Shown in pieces: positions 10,004-23,970 of a DNA stretch of 64,000 nt (position 1 is its first letter; each line of letters begins with the position of its first letter). The DNA comes from Phallus indusiatus (Eukaryota; Basidiomycota; Agaricomycetes; Phallales; Phallaceae): assembly GCA_027605045.1 (NCBI GenBank), contig JAQFWX010000001.1, forward strand, positions 868,001 to 932,000, read 5' to 3'. Under the pieces are notes generated by a model. The model saw only the letters and a list, made by a program, of their open reading frames with translations, was not told the origin of the DNA and searched no databases. A program made the position numbers and the translations under genes.

Positions 10004-13000
10004 GGAAGCCGATAAGGACTGATAGTAAAGCAACGTTTCGATATGCTATGCGATGTCGCCGAAGTCGTTGAAGATTGTCAAACCACTTATATGCGGGTAC
10101 AGTGGGCAGCCTATGATTGCATAATGACAAATAGGCACCGGCTTTCTCTGAAAATCCAGATGCCTAAAAGTGAAGGCCCAGTAACGAGTCAACATTATTT
10201 CATCCTGTCACTGTACTATGTAGCCTGAGGAGTTCATATTTAGGCACGTGCATGCCTCAACGTTCAACTTCGAAGCCTAAAATTATCGAATTTCGAAATT
10301 TGTCATCATTTGCCTATTGGCTCAAAATTACCCCTTGAGAGATACACAAGAATTCAAAGGACGCACGTAATCCATGATGAGAATCCTAATTATTAGGGTC
10401 CGCATGATTTAATCAATAATTTTGTCCGGAATTCGAAGCGAAGCCTTGGCGAATGACAGAATCATTTACACATTTTGCTATAACAACATTTAAGGACAAC
10501 CGTCAACGTCAGATGACTATTCCAAGTAAAGTTCAAGTCTCATTTAAGTGAGAGGTGGCACGCGCACTCTATAATTTCATACCCAGTGCCCCCTTCCTCT
10601 CGAGTCCCGATCAGTCGCTTAATCATAATTCATTCTGAGATTTCAGCTCTCTGGTTGACGGTGAGTTTACTATTACATTTATCCAAAAAGCTATGACCCC
10701 GACGAAGCTGACCGCGACCTTCAAAGTGTGCCTTACCTGTGGGAACCACCACACGCTGGCATGTATGCTTCTTGACTACTAGTAGTATACTAGTAGGCAA
10801 GTTACTTGTTCTTCTTCAGGTTTCTTCTCGAGTCGCCACCTGGATTCTATTCGGCACCGCTTAAATGATTAAAGCTGAGGAGCGCCTTATACCAATTATG
10901 CCATATCTTGAGAACCGGAAGAGAGCTTCAGTCGAAATGATTGTTCAGATCATTGGGCTGCATAGGCTTATGTGAAAACCTATATTCAAAGTTCCTGGAG
11001 AACAATTAAAAATGGAATCAATGCATAGCACCTTCCATTGTCGATTATTCCGATATATTTGAGTTAGAATACTCGAAGCTACATTGAAATGTTATTAGAG
11101 TCCTAGTCACTAGTCACCGGAGTCACCGTTCATGTTGCTACGCAATCAGAGATGCGCGCTTCATGTGAGAAATGTACCAGTACTAGTTTTAGGCCTTCTT
11201 TTCCCTTTGAAGGTGTGTGGTGTGATATTTGGGTAAATATTCAGCACTTGGGTGATAAGTGTATCCGCTCAGTAGACACGGATAGACACGGGTACATGCT
11301 AGGTTTTTGTTGGGGCATTATTACGCACGGAATGCATATACCGGTCAAGCCGTCCTCCTTCACGCGCTAAGAATGGCAAACGGATAAGACAGGACGCGAG
11401 TACATCAATCGGAAATTTCTAGCTACAGTTTCTAATTAAAGAATTGGGCCAAGTTTCACATTACCACTGGAAGATACAAGGCATGAGTGATATATACTCA
11501 AGTTCCGCGAGATAAGTCATACTCTAAATAAAACGTACTGTAACGATCTCTATCGAATAGGAAATGCGTCAAAACTGAAAGACTGGTATAAAAAAATTTG
11601 CTTAAGTATCAACTATGATATACGAGATTAAAAATACAACTTAGCTTACTTCTATCTTGCCACGCAATGATGCGCGTGCTTTGGCCATCTTCTGGGAAAT
11701 ATCAGTGAACCTTATCGAAAAGGACACACTCATGCTGGCACGCATACAGAGGATCCCGATTGATAGGCCACGCTTTGAGAGAATGACACTCTGGATTAGA
11801 ACCTCAGAGGTAGGGTTCCGAGACGATGTTATACTGGCAGTTGAATTGTCGAATCGTGGAGATCACCGATATGAAAAGAATGGTTGTCGGATACGGCTGA
11901 AGATTTAATAAACCGACATGCCCTAATATGAACAAAGAATATTTTGCTCGAAGAATTCGAATTTGAATTTATGGAGGGTCTGGCTCTCGTGCTTCGAAGT
12001 AGAAGTCTCCCCAGCGGCAAAGACGGATGACGGAAGTTATCAATGAGCGGGCAACAATAATCGGTCCACAAAACTGAAAATTTAATCCGTGAACAGAGCC
12101 TTTAGCTCTAGCTGTGTGAAAATAATATTTATGTCCTCTTCCAAGCAGAGTAAACTACCACGCCCCATAGGAGGATGGTGGGCGTCCATTTTGAGAAAGA
12201 TTCAGAACGGGTCTACTATGTGGTAGAACGCCACGAAGGTCTCCGCTTTTTCAAAGCCAGACAGGGTTCCTGGGAACAGCGTTTTCCAGCCTTTCAATTT
12301 CGCTGTATACCGTAGCTGTTCGTTGAAAGACATTTCTTCCCACAACTTCCCACAATCGTTGATGAAGTAAATGGCGAAACGTGTATTCAGTGAACCTTCC
12401 GTTGACCTTCTGAATGTCATAAACCAAGACATTCAATCACAATCAATTGCTATTGCAAAAAAAAGCAAACTTCTTTTGGCGGTGGCCGCTTTAGAGGGGC
12501 TATTGCCTTTTCAAAAAGGGTTTTATCAATCCCAGGGTTGCTTGTTTATTGCCCGCATCCATCTTGAATGCACGCATGTGCGAAAAGTCTATTAGGTATC
12601 CCAGGGAAAAAAAGAATATCGGAATCGGTTGAGGTTACGGTATATACCCCGAGGCTACTCCGCCTATCGTTCCAGTTGCCCTGGGCCTGACTTTTCTTCA
12701 GATTAGCATTTTTTTCTGATAACGTGTCGATGCGTAATGGCATTTGTTGGGGAAGGAACAAGGATCGTCATGCTTCTTAGAACTTGGGGGCCTGAGGAGC
12801 AGAAGAGCTCATCATCATGATAACGCAAGAAACACCTGTCGTTTTCGGATTTTTCGGCAAAACGGGGCGATATCCGGTCGCGTTGTTGACTGTTTACTGA
12901 TATACACGCGGCGAACTAAATTTTCTATCATAGTAATCAATATCAAGACGTAAAACGGTAGAAGACAAGAGAGAATATCGGTACGTTGCACTATATTGCA

Positions 13001-13947
13001 CGTGAGGTATATCAATTGGGTCGCCTGTCATAAATGTTGAGTGAGAGGCCTGACTCTTTTCGGATGTAAACATCCCGAAGTAGCCTGCCGTTCGGCAATG
13101 TTTTAACACCGACGCCTCGTGGCGGCCCTTTAGATAATTTTGATGTCGCCAAACTTCGCAATGAGAAATACAGATATTCTGGAGGTATGGAAAACGTTGA
13201 GCTGCAGGTACAACAACGGAAAAGGAAGTTGAGGTGCATGGTCAATGTGCCTTCTTAGGTACTTGCAGACAGTCTAGAATCTTGATACCAAAAACGAGAA
13301 TAAAGTCTGCGCATATTGGTAACGTTTCGGGGTGGTGTTCCGACAGTCCAACAGGCTAGCCATATACAAGTGCAGCCATGGCTGTTTTGTTCATCTTTGA
13401 TATGCTCCTCCGTATTACGTTTGTTGACGCCACCTGTCATCGATTGCTCTGGGTGTTCAAGGGTGTTCATAACCAGGCAACTCATTTGCTGTCAGACCCA
13501 CATTGGGTTGAGCAGATACCTGAACATGTCAATTCTTTGTTCATATCGATTTCATTGATCTATTGAAAGGCATTATGGCGCTGCAAAGACAAATTATGAA
13601 TGGAGGTTGTTATGTTTGTAATGTAGCGGATACATAACATTTATGGAAGACCCTATCATCTGGCTTTCGTCCAATCAGAGCCCGAGAAAAGGATGTCGTG
13701 TGACTCGCCCAACCGAAATTGTTTGGAGATTTGTTGTTGGTTGCGATATATGACTTGGATTCCTTTCGGCGGATTATCTTCTTTTGTATATGTCAAGATA
13801 GAGACCGTGCCTGTTTATTAGATATATCGGGAACGAAGACTTGACAATTCAAAATTCTTCAAGTTATAGGCTTAGCGTTTTTGTACATGTGTCCGTTAAA
13901 ATATTAGATACAAAGAACCTATAGGGAATATGATAAGTGATAGAGTG
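10004..13947. other. gene-poor stretch of about 4 kb
   Basis: Frames of 60-90 codons occur on both strands but none shows a domain, a plausible intron chain or a signal peptide. I see no terminal repeats or transposase motifs. It may hold decayed mobile elements or long untranslated regions. Confidence 0.35.
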
Positions 13948-13950
13948 TAT

Positions 13951-13958
13951 TTATATAA
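13951..13958 (+). promoter_or_regulatory. TATA box upstream of the 643-residue protein gene
   Basis: TTATATAA lies about 140 bp before the ATG at 14096. A 5'UTR with a 9-bp tandem repeat follows. Confidence 0.5.
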
Positions 13959-14028
13959 TAGCACCCCACCCTCAATTACCGAGACTGACCGGATCTCTCT
14001 GTCGACCCTTTTGAAATTTGTCCAGATC

Positions 14029-14055
14029 GTGCTTTTTGTGCTTTTTGTGCTTTTT
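14029..14055 (+). repeat. three tandem copies of a 9-bp unit in the 5'UTR
   Basis: The unit GTGCTTTTT is repeated three times, about 40 bp before the start codon of the downstream gene. Confidence 0.85.
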
Positions 14056-14095
14056 ACCTTTGTCCTCTGACTTTTACGATCGCTATACTCCAAAA

Positions 14096-16027
14096 ATGAC
14101 AACAACAACAACCACACCATCCACACCTGCTTTGACATATCGCAGTCGCTCCAATTCCACACGTTCTAGAAAACATTCGGGACCAGTTCAGATTCATGCT
14201 CTTCTGCGTGCTAGCACAGAAAGCGTGAATGTTATCAAGCATGGCCAACACGGCCACGGTTACGATCGTCATGGTCATGGTCATGGTCGTGGCCATCGTC
14301 GCGGTGCGTCTTTTTCAGAAAATGCAACGGTGTTGCCTACACCTGTTGACAGACCAACCGCGGCGACGACGGACACGACGCCCACGTCACACTCCGCAAT
14401 TGCGTCAGCGCTAGAGAAGAAGACGAAGCAAAAGAAGGCAACGAAGAAGGACGACGGTGTTAAAAGTATATCCAGTAGTACGGTGTCAGACGGAACGGAA
14501 AATCATTCACCTACTGTGGTTAATACCGCCATCACCAATGGTTTGCCCTTTTTCACTGTCACCCTTTTGCTTCTGCTGAAGCTTCTTGAAAAAAAAACAG
14601 ACACCCAAAAACGTCAACGTTCCCACTCTTATGCCTCTGCTCCACTTTCGACGCTCATTACGCACCTTGATTCACCTTCTCTTGCGTCATTTACGCCTGC
14701 TGATGTTCATCCGTGTGCTGCCGGTTCACTGAAACGATGTCAGTGGATGTTGAAGATGGACGCTTATGGCACACCGTATGGTGGAGAATACGAGCTCGAA
14801 GAAGACGAACCTGCGAATTATGTTGAACATTCTCTTGATTATCCTAGAAAGGCTCGAGGCCATACCATATCTGGTCACCCTCCGTTGCCACCGCCACCGA
14901 CGCCCTTATCGTCATCGTCGCTTCCACCAGAAAAGGGAAAAGAACCGAAGCTGGCACTGCCTTTTAGACTTTGGAAAAAGTTTACGTCCCAAAGTCGGGG
15001 TAATACTACCGTTGATAGTCATCTATCAGACTCGGAGTCCGGTTTTCAGAATGCAGATGCGGGTGATAGTGACACGGACCGAGAGTCGGATTCGGACGGC
15101 GACGAGCAAACGCCGAGCCTCAGCAGTCAACCTTCGTCTCGTCAAAGTAGCAGGAGCAGAAGCAGCGCCTCTCAGTCCGCCCCCGTCGAACCTCCTTCTT
15201 CTCCTCTTAACTTGCTTCCTATTCCTTCTATTACGAGGCGGCACTCTGGACTTGGTGAACAAGCATTGGAAGATAGCCCGACGACGACGTCGGAGTTTGG
15301 AGTATGTGCAGGTACAGTTTTTGAGGCTGTGCACAACACTGCCAAGCCGTCCCCGTCCACCGTGGCGGTACGAGGATGTCAAACTGAGCAAATGGCGTTA
15401 TCAACTGGGTCCGGATCTTCTTTTGTATCTGCATCTAGAACAAAGTCTGGGCATGATCCGGAACCAAGTCCTGGAGGATATAAATACTCACCCGGTGAGA
15501 CAAAGACGGCCAAGAAACCCCAGTTGTCTGTGAAAACTTCAGCCTTGACCTCAGCTTCAGCTTCTTCAGCCATGCAAACCGAACTCTTATCAACGACGAC
15601 TACACTCTCTCCACCCAAGCGCACATTGCGATCGTCCAAGAAACGACCTTATATTACTAGTGGTGGTCAGACGACAATACCTTCGGCTTTACCCGACCCC
15701 GCCAACCTGCGCATACCCTTCCCAGAACACTCAATCATTGCAGATACCACGCTATCACAAAGCACATTCTATAACAACCCATCATATCCTTCACGCTCCA
15801 ACTCTCCTCTTACACCACTATCATCATCATCATCTCACGATACCAAACCACTCTTGACATTGTACGATCTTGAACGCACCTCCAAACTCATGCGCTCCAC
15901 CACAACATGCGCCGTGTGTGGAAGATCTGGCTCGGATTTCTCTCGTTGTCCCAGGACTGGCGTGGCATGGTGTAGTCGTGCTTGCCGAATTGCGGCCAAG
16001 AACGGCGCCAGTCCAGTTACAAACTGA
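14096..16027 (+). CDS. low-complexity protein with C-terminal Cys cluster (zinc finger-like)
   Basis: One open frame of 643 residues starts at the first ATG after the TATA box. The N-terminus is Thr-rich, followed by Ser/Arg-rich and His/Gly-rich runs (near residues 45-70). The middle is Ser/Pro/Asp/Thr-rich and probably disordered. Near the C-terminus Cys605, Cys608, Cys618, Cys626 and Cys630 form a pattern CxxC-x9-C-x7-C-x3-C, probably a small zinc-binding module of MYND or HIT type lacking some ligands. A short hydrophobic run (residues about 150-165, with LLLLLKLLEKK) is odd for an otherwise polar protein and could mark an unrecognised intron. I do not know the function; a nuclear or regulatory role is only a guess. 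Confidence 0.7.
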   Translation: MTTTTTTPSTPALTYRSRSNSTRSRKHSGPVQIHALLRASTESVNVIKHGQHGHGYDRHGHGHGRGHRRGASFSENATVLPTPVDRPTAATTDTTPTSHSAIASALEKKTKQKKATKKDDGVKSISSSTVSDGTENHSPTVVNTAITNGLPFFTVTLLLLLKLLEKKTDTQKRQRSHSYASAPLSTLITHLDSPSLASFTPADVHPCAAGSLKRCQWMLKMDAYGTPYGGEYELEEDEPANYVEHSLDYPRKARGHTISGHPPLPPPPTPLSSSSLPPEKGKEPKLALPFRLWKKFTSQSRGNTTVDSHLSDSESGFQNADAGDSDTDRESDSDGDEQTPSLSSQPSSRQSSRSRSSASQSAPVEPPSSPLNLLPIPSITRRHSGLGEQALEDSPTTTSEFGVCAGTVFEAVHNTAKPSPSTVAVRGCQTEQMALSTGSGSSFVSASRTKSGHDPEPSPGGYKYSPGETKTAKKPQLSVKTSALTSASASSAMQTELLSTTTTLSPPKRTLRSSKKRPYITSGGQTTIPSALPDPANLRIPFPEHSIIADTTLSQSTFYNNPSYPSRSNSPLTPLSSSSSHDTKPLLTLYDLERTSKLMRSTTTCAVCGRSGSDFSRCPRTGVAWCSRACRIAAKNGASPVTN

Positions 16028-19000
16028 GATGTTACGGAGAACCAGCAACAGACGGCGGAGGTGTGGACTAGAACGTCACGGGTTTTGGATGCGCTTTTTT
16101 ACAAAACATATCCCGCCCCTTCCAAAAAAATACCATTGCATTAACACTGTCCACTTTATTCATCATGTCGTAAAGGAGGTTTTTGTAGAGGAAAAGTATG
16201 CATATAGGCATCTCAATATTGTTTACCATACCGGAAATCTGCTTTGTTTTTTGTTATCAGTCTTTTGTTCGCTTTGTATATAGCTTTTTTTTTGTATAGA
16301 TTATACCATATGTTTCGTTTTATACCTCATCATAAGCCGCCGTGAGAGAAAAACCTAGTATATGCGTCGCATTATCAAGATCAGATCGATCAAACTTACT
16401 GTAATTCTGGTCAGACGACCCATCTATGCCAATACTACCACAATATTTGGCTACTGACGCTCAACCAATAGTGACAGGTCATGATCGTATCGTAGATAAC
16501 AGACCCCTGCCCAACGTCAACAGGCACTCTTTAAGTGCTCAAACCCGGTCGGTCTGACAGCCTTTCATCTCGTTATAGAAGTCATCAATGCCTGATTGCA
16601 GGATGATCTACACCGTATACACGTACCAGGAAATCTCGATAAGGCATAACTACCCTTTCTTGGGATCGAATTGTATTGCTAAATGACGTTTAAGGATCGC
16701 CCAGACGTTCCGTCTCCACGGACCACGGTGCATTTTACATTAATACTCGGGTGTTGGCCGAGACGAACGAGACTGGAATGGACGGTGAGTGCTGCGATGG
16801 AGGCTGATTGGAGAGAAAAGACGAACGTGCGTGGAGAACAGGGGTGAGTAACAAAGATGAAGGGGCTCCAAGGGGATGACCATGGCGTCTTTTTGAGGGA
16901 AAGAAGGGAAAACGTGGATCGATGGGAAAGTGTTGTCGCGGCGACCTGAAAGAATCAAAAACAGCTGACGTACGTGGTGACGGCATTTGTTACTTGCTTT
17001 GCCAGTGCTCCTTGCTGGACTCCGCATGTCCGATCGTTATTAATTGTGTTACTTTCTGGGTCAACGCACAGAGATAAAAAGCACAAAAAGATAAAATAAT
17101 ATTTTATAAAACGTTCAGCTTGGACTTTGGTCAGTCAGTCATTCAAAACAACGCGGCCTGCCGAAATGGGACTGACGGCGTTTAATGGGCAAACACCACC
17201 GAGTTTCTTAATATTTCGGTTTCATTTGGCCTTTCTCAAAGCAGCATTAAAATCATCCGACGACACTTTCCAAATCAGTCGTCGCTTCCGAACCGTGGGC
17301 TGCCAGTCCAGACCAGTTCTCGACTCAACGCAGTCTTCTCCGTCCTTCGCCGTTCGGGCTGTCCATGCCTCGGCCCGGGCTTCTGGTCCCATTTCACAAA
17401 GCCGGGCTTGCAGGTGAACCGAATATGGCTATATTGAGAGAAAATAAGGAAATAATTGCTCAACAATGAAAATGAGAATGAAAAAAATGAAATATGTGAA
17501 ATGAAGTTGCGTTTTATGATCTATCTCGGATGTCAATACGCATATATCCTGCCTGCTTGAGTTATGAATTAAACCCGCCGCGGTTTGGTAATAAATGCCC
17601 AAACTCGTTTTTGGCGCTTAAAGAAAAGAAAAGGAAGAAGAAAATATGGTGCAGGTTGCGAAGTCAAACATATTCTTTATGGTGAATATTGCCCCGTCTA
17701 GTAGCACAGGCAAACGCGGCGTCACTGATCAGTCGTGAATTGAATATTCCAAATAGTTTGGAATGTCCAAATTCAGACGGAAGGGTGCGTGTGGACCAGA
17801 ATACGGGGCTATAGCATGTCTTTTCCTTTCTCCCAAGACCTTTATACAAGGTCGATGCTTGTAAGTAGAAGCATCTCGCCTCACTGAAAGGCAGTGAGGT
17901 CGATAGGAAGAGGAAAGAGCTTGTGAGTCAGGGCTGGGAAGGAAAATGAGATGAGGTCTTTTGGCTGAAAACTGAGCCATTATATATCAGATTTTAGAGG
18001 ACTTAAAAAAAATTACAATGTTAGGGGGAACAAACCAAATCAATCGGGTTTAGGCAAATAAATGACTTGAAGCTATTATCCTCCAATGATGTAAATTTGA
18101 TCCTGATTAGTCCTGGAAGCTTTGACCCTTGAGCCACGCGGTAGCATGGACACGCAATCCATCATCATTTATTTATTTATGGTTCCTACATCCCGCATTA
18201 CGATCATTCTCAAATTTCATTCAGGTTCAGGTGGTCATTCCGAGCCCGAGAACAATAAGCAGATCGGCGTTTGGCGTTAGTTTAGCTTGTTTTGCTGTGT
18301 TAATAACATTAATCGTTGTTTTCGAGTCCAGAGGTATTATATTATGGGCTTACCAGATGACCAAACTAGTAGCCAGAGATCGAGGGCACCGGCGGCGATG
18401 AGATATGCAATTCAAGGGTCATTTTAGTGTGCAAGAACAACATGTTTTCAGTAGATCGAGCGTTCTTTATTTTCCGGTTCTTTTGGTGACGATCTTGAGC
18501 CTTCAAAAGGCAATGAAGAGCGGGGAACGCTTAAGTACTCTGGAATGTAATTGTGCTTCTTTTTGTAATCAAAAGCTCGGAAATTCGACAGTTCGTTCAT
18601 TTTGTAAGCAAGACGTCTTTCAACGGCGGTCCTAGGTAATGATGTCCTATCGGAAAATTATTAAGCCCGATGACCGTTGTTGATAATAAAGATCTAACCG
18701 AAACAAAGGATTCGATAGTGTGCGAAACCTATAACACTAGAACATTGTTTTTTTTTTCGCGGCCAAATTAAATTTGTGGCGGGTTCCATGTAATAATTAG
18801 GGATTCATTAGACTTGAATATTCCAGCACTCGCCACAATCTGGATCACCTGATATACATAATATAGTAATATAGGGAAAAGGAAGTAGGGAACTCTCTGA
18901 CCATGCTGTTTTATTCGTGATTTCGCACCAAATTGACGAGTTAACGCGAGAAAACAAGACATAGGAATAAAAATACACACGATTTTCCAAAACAAAAGGC

Positions 19001-19794
19001 GTGCCAGGCTTGTTTAAAGTGATGCCAACAAAAAAAGTTATCTTTTTAAGCGCGCTTTAGGTATAAATACATTCGTTAATCTCACCTGCAGTCGCGCGTG
19101 CGTATACCTTAACCGGCCTCAAGAGCATATGTCGAACAACTTGCTTGTCGCCAGTAATTCAATAATTATAAACTGTTCTTCCGGAACCCGCAGTATGAAC
19201 ATTCATTAACAATGTGTTGATGCTGTTTCAAAAAAACTCGTCATCGCAGAGCTTTCACAATCCGTTTTTAAAAGCCGATTTTTCGTTTGTAGTTGCATCA
19301 CCGTTTGGTGTCTAGACCTTTTTTTCCCGAAACGGGTTCACGTAAGTCAAATGCTTCCATTGAATGAACGCCTTATTTGGGAACTTTGTAAGTTTCGGAG
19401 GTCGCGAGTTCTGGACGTGATGTGAAAGCACGCAATGAAGCTTGACAAAAGGGGAGAAGTGACCCTCCATTTTATTCGGAATTGAGAACATACCTCTGAT
19501 GAGGCCGGTATGCCTCGAAGGAAGACGCACATCGTTTGTTTAGCAACAAAGGAATTACTAAAGGGTTACTTAAAGCTCGGAGAAATCTCGTAAATGATCG
19601 CTTTGAAGATGTATGAGTCACCTATTTGAGTTCTCAAGCGCGAGTCGTGGATCTTTCGGTAGTAAGAAAGTCAAAAGGATTGAATAGTACGCGTCCAGAA
19701 AGTCTAAATAATGAGCGCTTATTACGAAGCTTGCTGAGGTAATCGGCTGGCCTTCCCAATCCCTTTCCTCAATTTGGACTTTCTCCACAAAGAT
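16028..19794. other. gene-poor stretch of about 3.8 kb
   Basis: The first few hundred bases are the 3' flank of the 14096-16027 gene. Beyond this I see only short frames without domain signatures, including some in a locally GC-rich patch at about 17270-17410. No RNA gene, terminal repeats or transposase motif is visible. The promoter of RRP6 must lie near the right end. Confidence 0.35.
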
Positions 19795-22700
19795 ATGTCC
19801 AAAACAATACCTTCTCCGATCACGCAATTTTCAGAATATGAAACCGCTTTACGATCTTCGGTGGACTCTGTTGTTGTCCATTCATCCTCGCTCCCAGATG
19901 ACCTCTCATTTCATCGCTCGCTTGACCGTCAATTTGGAAAAAGCTTGGACTCGAATTCAGAAAGAATTTTGACATTGACGTCGAAACTTTTGGATTTTAT
20001 TGATGCTGGAAACCGTACCTCTCATGATAATAACAGAAAGAATGCCGATAAGAAGGGGAAAAGACGGTTAGATTCCGAGGAGGACGTTGTGGACAATTTT
20101 CACTCCATTGTGGATGTCTTGGATCAAATTCTCGAGAGAGCGGTGGGTAATTTCAAACTATCAATAAACGAGCATTCTGAATATATAGTGTGCAATAACA
20201 GGATATGGCTCTGGATGAGCTATCAGGAAAGAACAAGCCACCAGCAATACCCGTGAACATTAACCCTGCGAAACGCACCAAGGTAAGATTTAGTATGTCT
20301 TGATGCCATAAATCAATCTCAAAACATGAAATTAGCCAAATCAATCTGCAGACCGCAAAATAGATTCGGCTCTAGCGCACGTTTCGCATATCCCCAAACC
20401 TCAACTGCTTTTCAGCATACCGGTAGATAACAGAAATATCAATGTTCCTTGGAGACCGCAGCTCAAAGCCAAGCCTAACGCCCTAATACCTCTAGAAGAA
20501 TCAATGAGCGACGATCCTTCGTCTAGGTATGCACACAGACCTAGCTCTCAAGTGACATTTAACTCATTCATTTGTTTGCATTCAGCTCGCAACATCCGTA
20601 TAGTCACGAGATACAAAATTTCCAACCACCAGCTCACCTTTTCGAGCCCCCATCAGCTCCTTCGCGTCCTGAACCGCTAGAATCATCTTCTCCAGTTATA
20701 TACATCTCCGAGGCACATCAGGTGCCCGCGCTTCTGCAGGCTCTTTCTCAGGCCTCTGAGATTGCAATAGATCTGGAACACCACTCATATCGGTCGTTCT
20801 TTGGATTTGTATGTCTCATGCAGATATCGACGCGAACGCAAGATTGGATTGTCGATTGTTTGAATCCTGGTGTTAGACAAGAACTTGAGTGCCTCAACGA
20901 GGTCTTTACGAATCCGAATATCGTCAAGGTATGTTGTTTGGACTTTTCTTTCAAAATTGTCATTTGAATGTTCAATAATAGGTTCTTCATGGAGCTGACA
21001 GCGATATCATATGGCTGCAACAAAATTTTAACCTATACATTGTGAACATGTTTGATACATATGACGCCACCAAAGTACTAGGTAATCACCTTCAAAACAA
21101 ACTGTGTAGCAAATATTCTAAACGGCTCTTGTTACAGGTTTTCCTAAACATTCTTTAGCAGCTTTACTCGAGATGTACTGCGACTTTACTGCGGATAAAC
21201 GGTACCAACTAGCAGACTGGCGGATCCGACCTCTCCCAGCCGAAATGCTCGACTATGCACGTTGTGATACACACTTCCTGCTTTACATATATGACAGTCT
21301 ACGTAACGCACTCATTGCACCACGAACCCCGCCTCCTGGACAACAGCCATTCCAAGCAGCTTCGCCTTTACTGGAAGTGATTAGACGTTCTTCTGAGAGA
21401 GCGATGAAAGTCTATGTTAGGGAAGTGTATGATGCTGAGGGGGGCACGGGACCTGGTGGATGGGAGAATCTTTGTCGCAAATGGAATAAGAGTATCGGCT
21501 TTGGAAATGATGCTCGTTCGGAGGTTTTTAAGACCGTTCATGCGTGGAGAGATAGGGTGGCTAGGAGGGAAGATGAGAGTACAAGGTATGTATTCTTCTC
21601 TGGGTGTGGGTTTCAAATTTTGGTTCAAACTCTGTTTTTCAGATATGTTCTTCCGAACCATAATCTCTTTCGTATCGCTGAACGGTTACCTTCCGATCTA
21701 CAAAGCTTGTTGTCAATCTTCAACCCAGTTCCTCCTCTTGTTCGGGCAAAGTCTCTTGAGCTATTGGACATCATTAAAAAGGCTATTGAGCGAGGCGCTC
21801 TCAACGCCAGCAATGCTGTTGTTAAACCCGAAAGTGTTGTTGTCGTTCATGACGAAGACCATAACGAAAAAGTGCGGATCATTGGATCGTTAGAACACGT
21901 GGGTACGGTTGGAGTTTGGGATAAACTCAAAAGTAGGAACCACAAAATGTGACCTATTCTTAACATTGTTTAATATTTTTTGGATAGCCATTTCGAATAT
22001 CGCCCCATCTAGTTCGTTATTTGGATCTTTGACGACCGCGCCGCCTAACTATTCGACGACGAAGAGTTCATTCTTGGGCGGAACAATGGTCACTGGGTCA
22101 CCTGTATGTTCTCCTTCCCTTCACACATGGCACATTAACCTAATTTGGATCCGTTCAGACAAGCAACGAGAAGTATATTAACGCAGTAGACCGAGTTCAT
22201 AGCACACTAACACTGAGTGCTCCTCTTCCGCCAAAGGTATATATTATTTCATCTCTACTTGTTAGTCTCACCAACAAACCCTCTCCCAGAGCAAAATCGT
22301 GGAAACAGCAACAACATCCGTTGTAACCACCACAACAACCACGAGCACCACTACCTTGAGCTCGGCTAATGCCGTACCCTCGGACCTGACTTCCACGTCC
22401 TCAGCTATTATTGAAGAAGCGCCCGCACCTGATCCAGCCGCGACTGCCGAAATTCCATTCATCCCATCTTCCCAACGACCAACGATCGTTCAAGATCCTA
22501 TAACTAATGAAAGTATCGTTGTTGTTGGACGACAGAAGAAACGGAAGCGGAAGGATAAGTCTAAAGAAACCAATAATGATAACATGAATGTCGACCAAGA
22601 CGCCAATCCAGAGGGAGATGACGACAAGAAAAGCGTAGAAGGAAGTCCTGTTATTTCCAAAAAGCTGAAAAATCAGGATGCGAAGGAGAAGTCTAAGGTG

Positions 22701-22981
22701 GAGGTTGGGTTGGTTGAACCTTATGACTTCTCGAAGGAGAAGAATATTTTGGATGAGTCTGCGTCGCATGCGGCTCAAGATAGTGGTGCAGCTCAGTCTT
22801 CCGGGAAGAAGAGAAAGAACAAAAAAGGTATGCGATAAGTTTTATTTTTGGCTTCATGGTCTGACGCGTTTTGGTAGGCAATAATCGAGACAACCATAAA
22901 GCTGAAAAGTCATCGTTTGGAGCTGCTCCCCGCAATAGGAGTGAAATGAAGAGCGGAAATATGTCTGGGAGATTCAAATAG
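19795..22981 (+). CDS. RRP6: nuclear exosome 3'-5' exoribonuclease Rrp6 (EXOSC10)
   Basis: Eleven exons fit in phase: 19795-20142, 20202-20282, 20336-20526, 20586-20928, 20982-21081, 21138-21585, 21643-21932, 21988-22103, 22159-22236, 22290-22827, 22878-22981, giving 878 residues. Order of parts: PMC2NT-like N-terminus (about 10-110, binding the Rrp47 cofactor in known family members), a DEDDy exonuclease domain with [10 protein letters not shown] (Asp269, Glu271), [10 protein letters not shown] (Asp328/330) and DYARCDTHF (Tyr395, Asp399), then an HRDC domain (about 440-520). The C-terminal tail has SSLFGS, Thr/Ser-rich and Lys-rich stretches and ends in a basic RNA-binding-like segment. It processes and degrades nuclear RNA (rRNA, snoRNA, aberrant transcripts) with the exosome core. 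All catalytic residues are present. Confidence 0.93.
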
Positions 22982-23970
22982 CGACTGCGCTAGCAAGACA
23001 AAAAGTACTGGTTGTTGTCCCACTTTTATTATATCTTAATGTAGCTGTCTTAATACCTTGCTTACCATGTAATAACCCTTTACACCTCCCGAAAAGTATT
23101 ATACAACACATACTCGTCCTTTAATCATTCAATCCTGTGGTGAGAGTTTGCTCCAACCTTTTGTGTTATCAGACAAAGCCTGATCATAATCGGCTACAGA
23201 AATGCGAAGGACTTACGCTACTCATCCGAAATATCCGATTTTCCTGCATACATATATGAACCAGTAATGGTCTTGGTATTCGGACAACTATATTCTCACA
23301 CATGGTTTTTCACGGATTCTGCCGGGTTAGTACATGAGCTTCCCTAAGAGTCCGGGTTATATTTAGGTTCAGTTTGGTGGAAAGTATGGGAACGAAGAAT
23401 TCGGAAAATGTTTTCCTAATACCCCACCGCTGGAGTGTGAAAATATAGCCCAGGCATTGGTATACAGACATCCCAGGATTAGTTTCGATATTTTTGGTAT
23501 ACCTTTTAGGATTACTATGGCCAACCAATGGAATAAACCGCTCAATCAAGGTGTACTCGGTGTAATTTTTATCTCAGGGGCGGGATGACATCACCTGACA
23601 CATATTTTTAATAGGAAACACAGAACGTAATTTAGTATGTAAACCAAACTTCAAAGTTGCCTGCGCCACATGTTCTTGCTCGGAGCGGCATGAAATCGCG
23701 AGCCTCGGCCTTAGCACAAGTTCCTTCTTCCGAGGTTGATTTGCCCGGCAGCGCTTGAGTCATTTTTGCTATCAAAAAAAAGGTGTCGTTAAAAAAACCT
23801 TTCCCCCGTGTAATTAAACATGTGGAGATTGGTGCCAAGTTTTTTTTTCTTACAGGGTATATTTAGTGTTTGAAGGACTGTGCTCACCTTAGGCCTTGCC
23901 AGTATCATCTTTTCCCTCTGTTGCTCCCTCGTCGGTCAAGGCTCTAGCCAACAATTCCAAAGTCTTTTGC
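22982..23970. other. intergenic, no gene seen
   Basis: About 1 kb between RRP6 and the DUF202 gene. Short frames only; the right part presumably contains the promoter of the DUF202 gene. Confidence 0.35.

Noticed and set aside
10043..13566. Many frames of 60-90 codons in the gene-poor stretch
   Set aside because: Length is as expected by chance, with no family resemblance or plausible splice joining.
14766..15533. 255-codon frame in another frame of the 14096-16027 gene
   Set aside because: It is a shadow in a region of Ser/Pro/Arg low complexity; the 643-residue frame has the ATG, the TATA box and the Cys cluster.
16735..17466. Several frames of 60-96 codons on both strands
   Set aside because: Mutually overlapping and without recognisable features.
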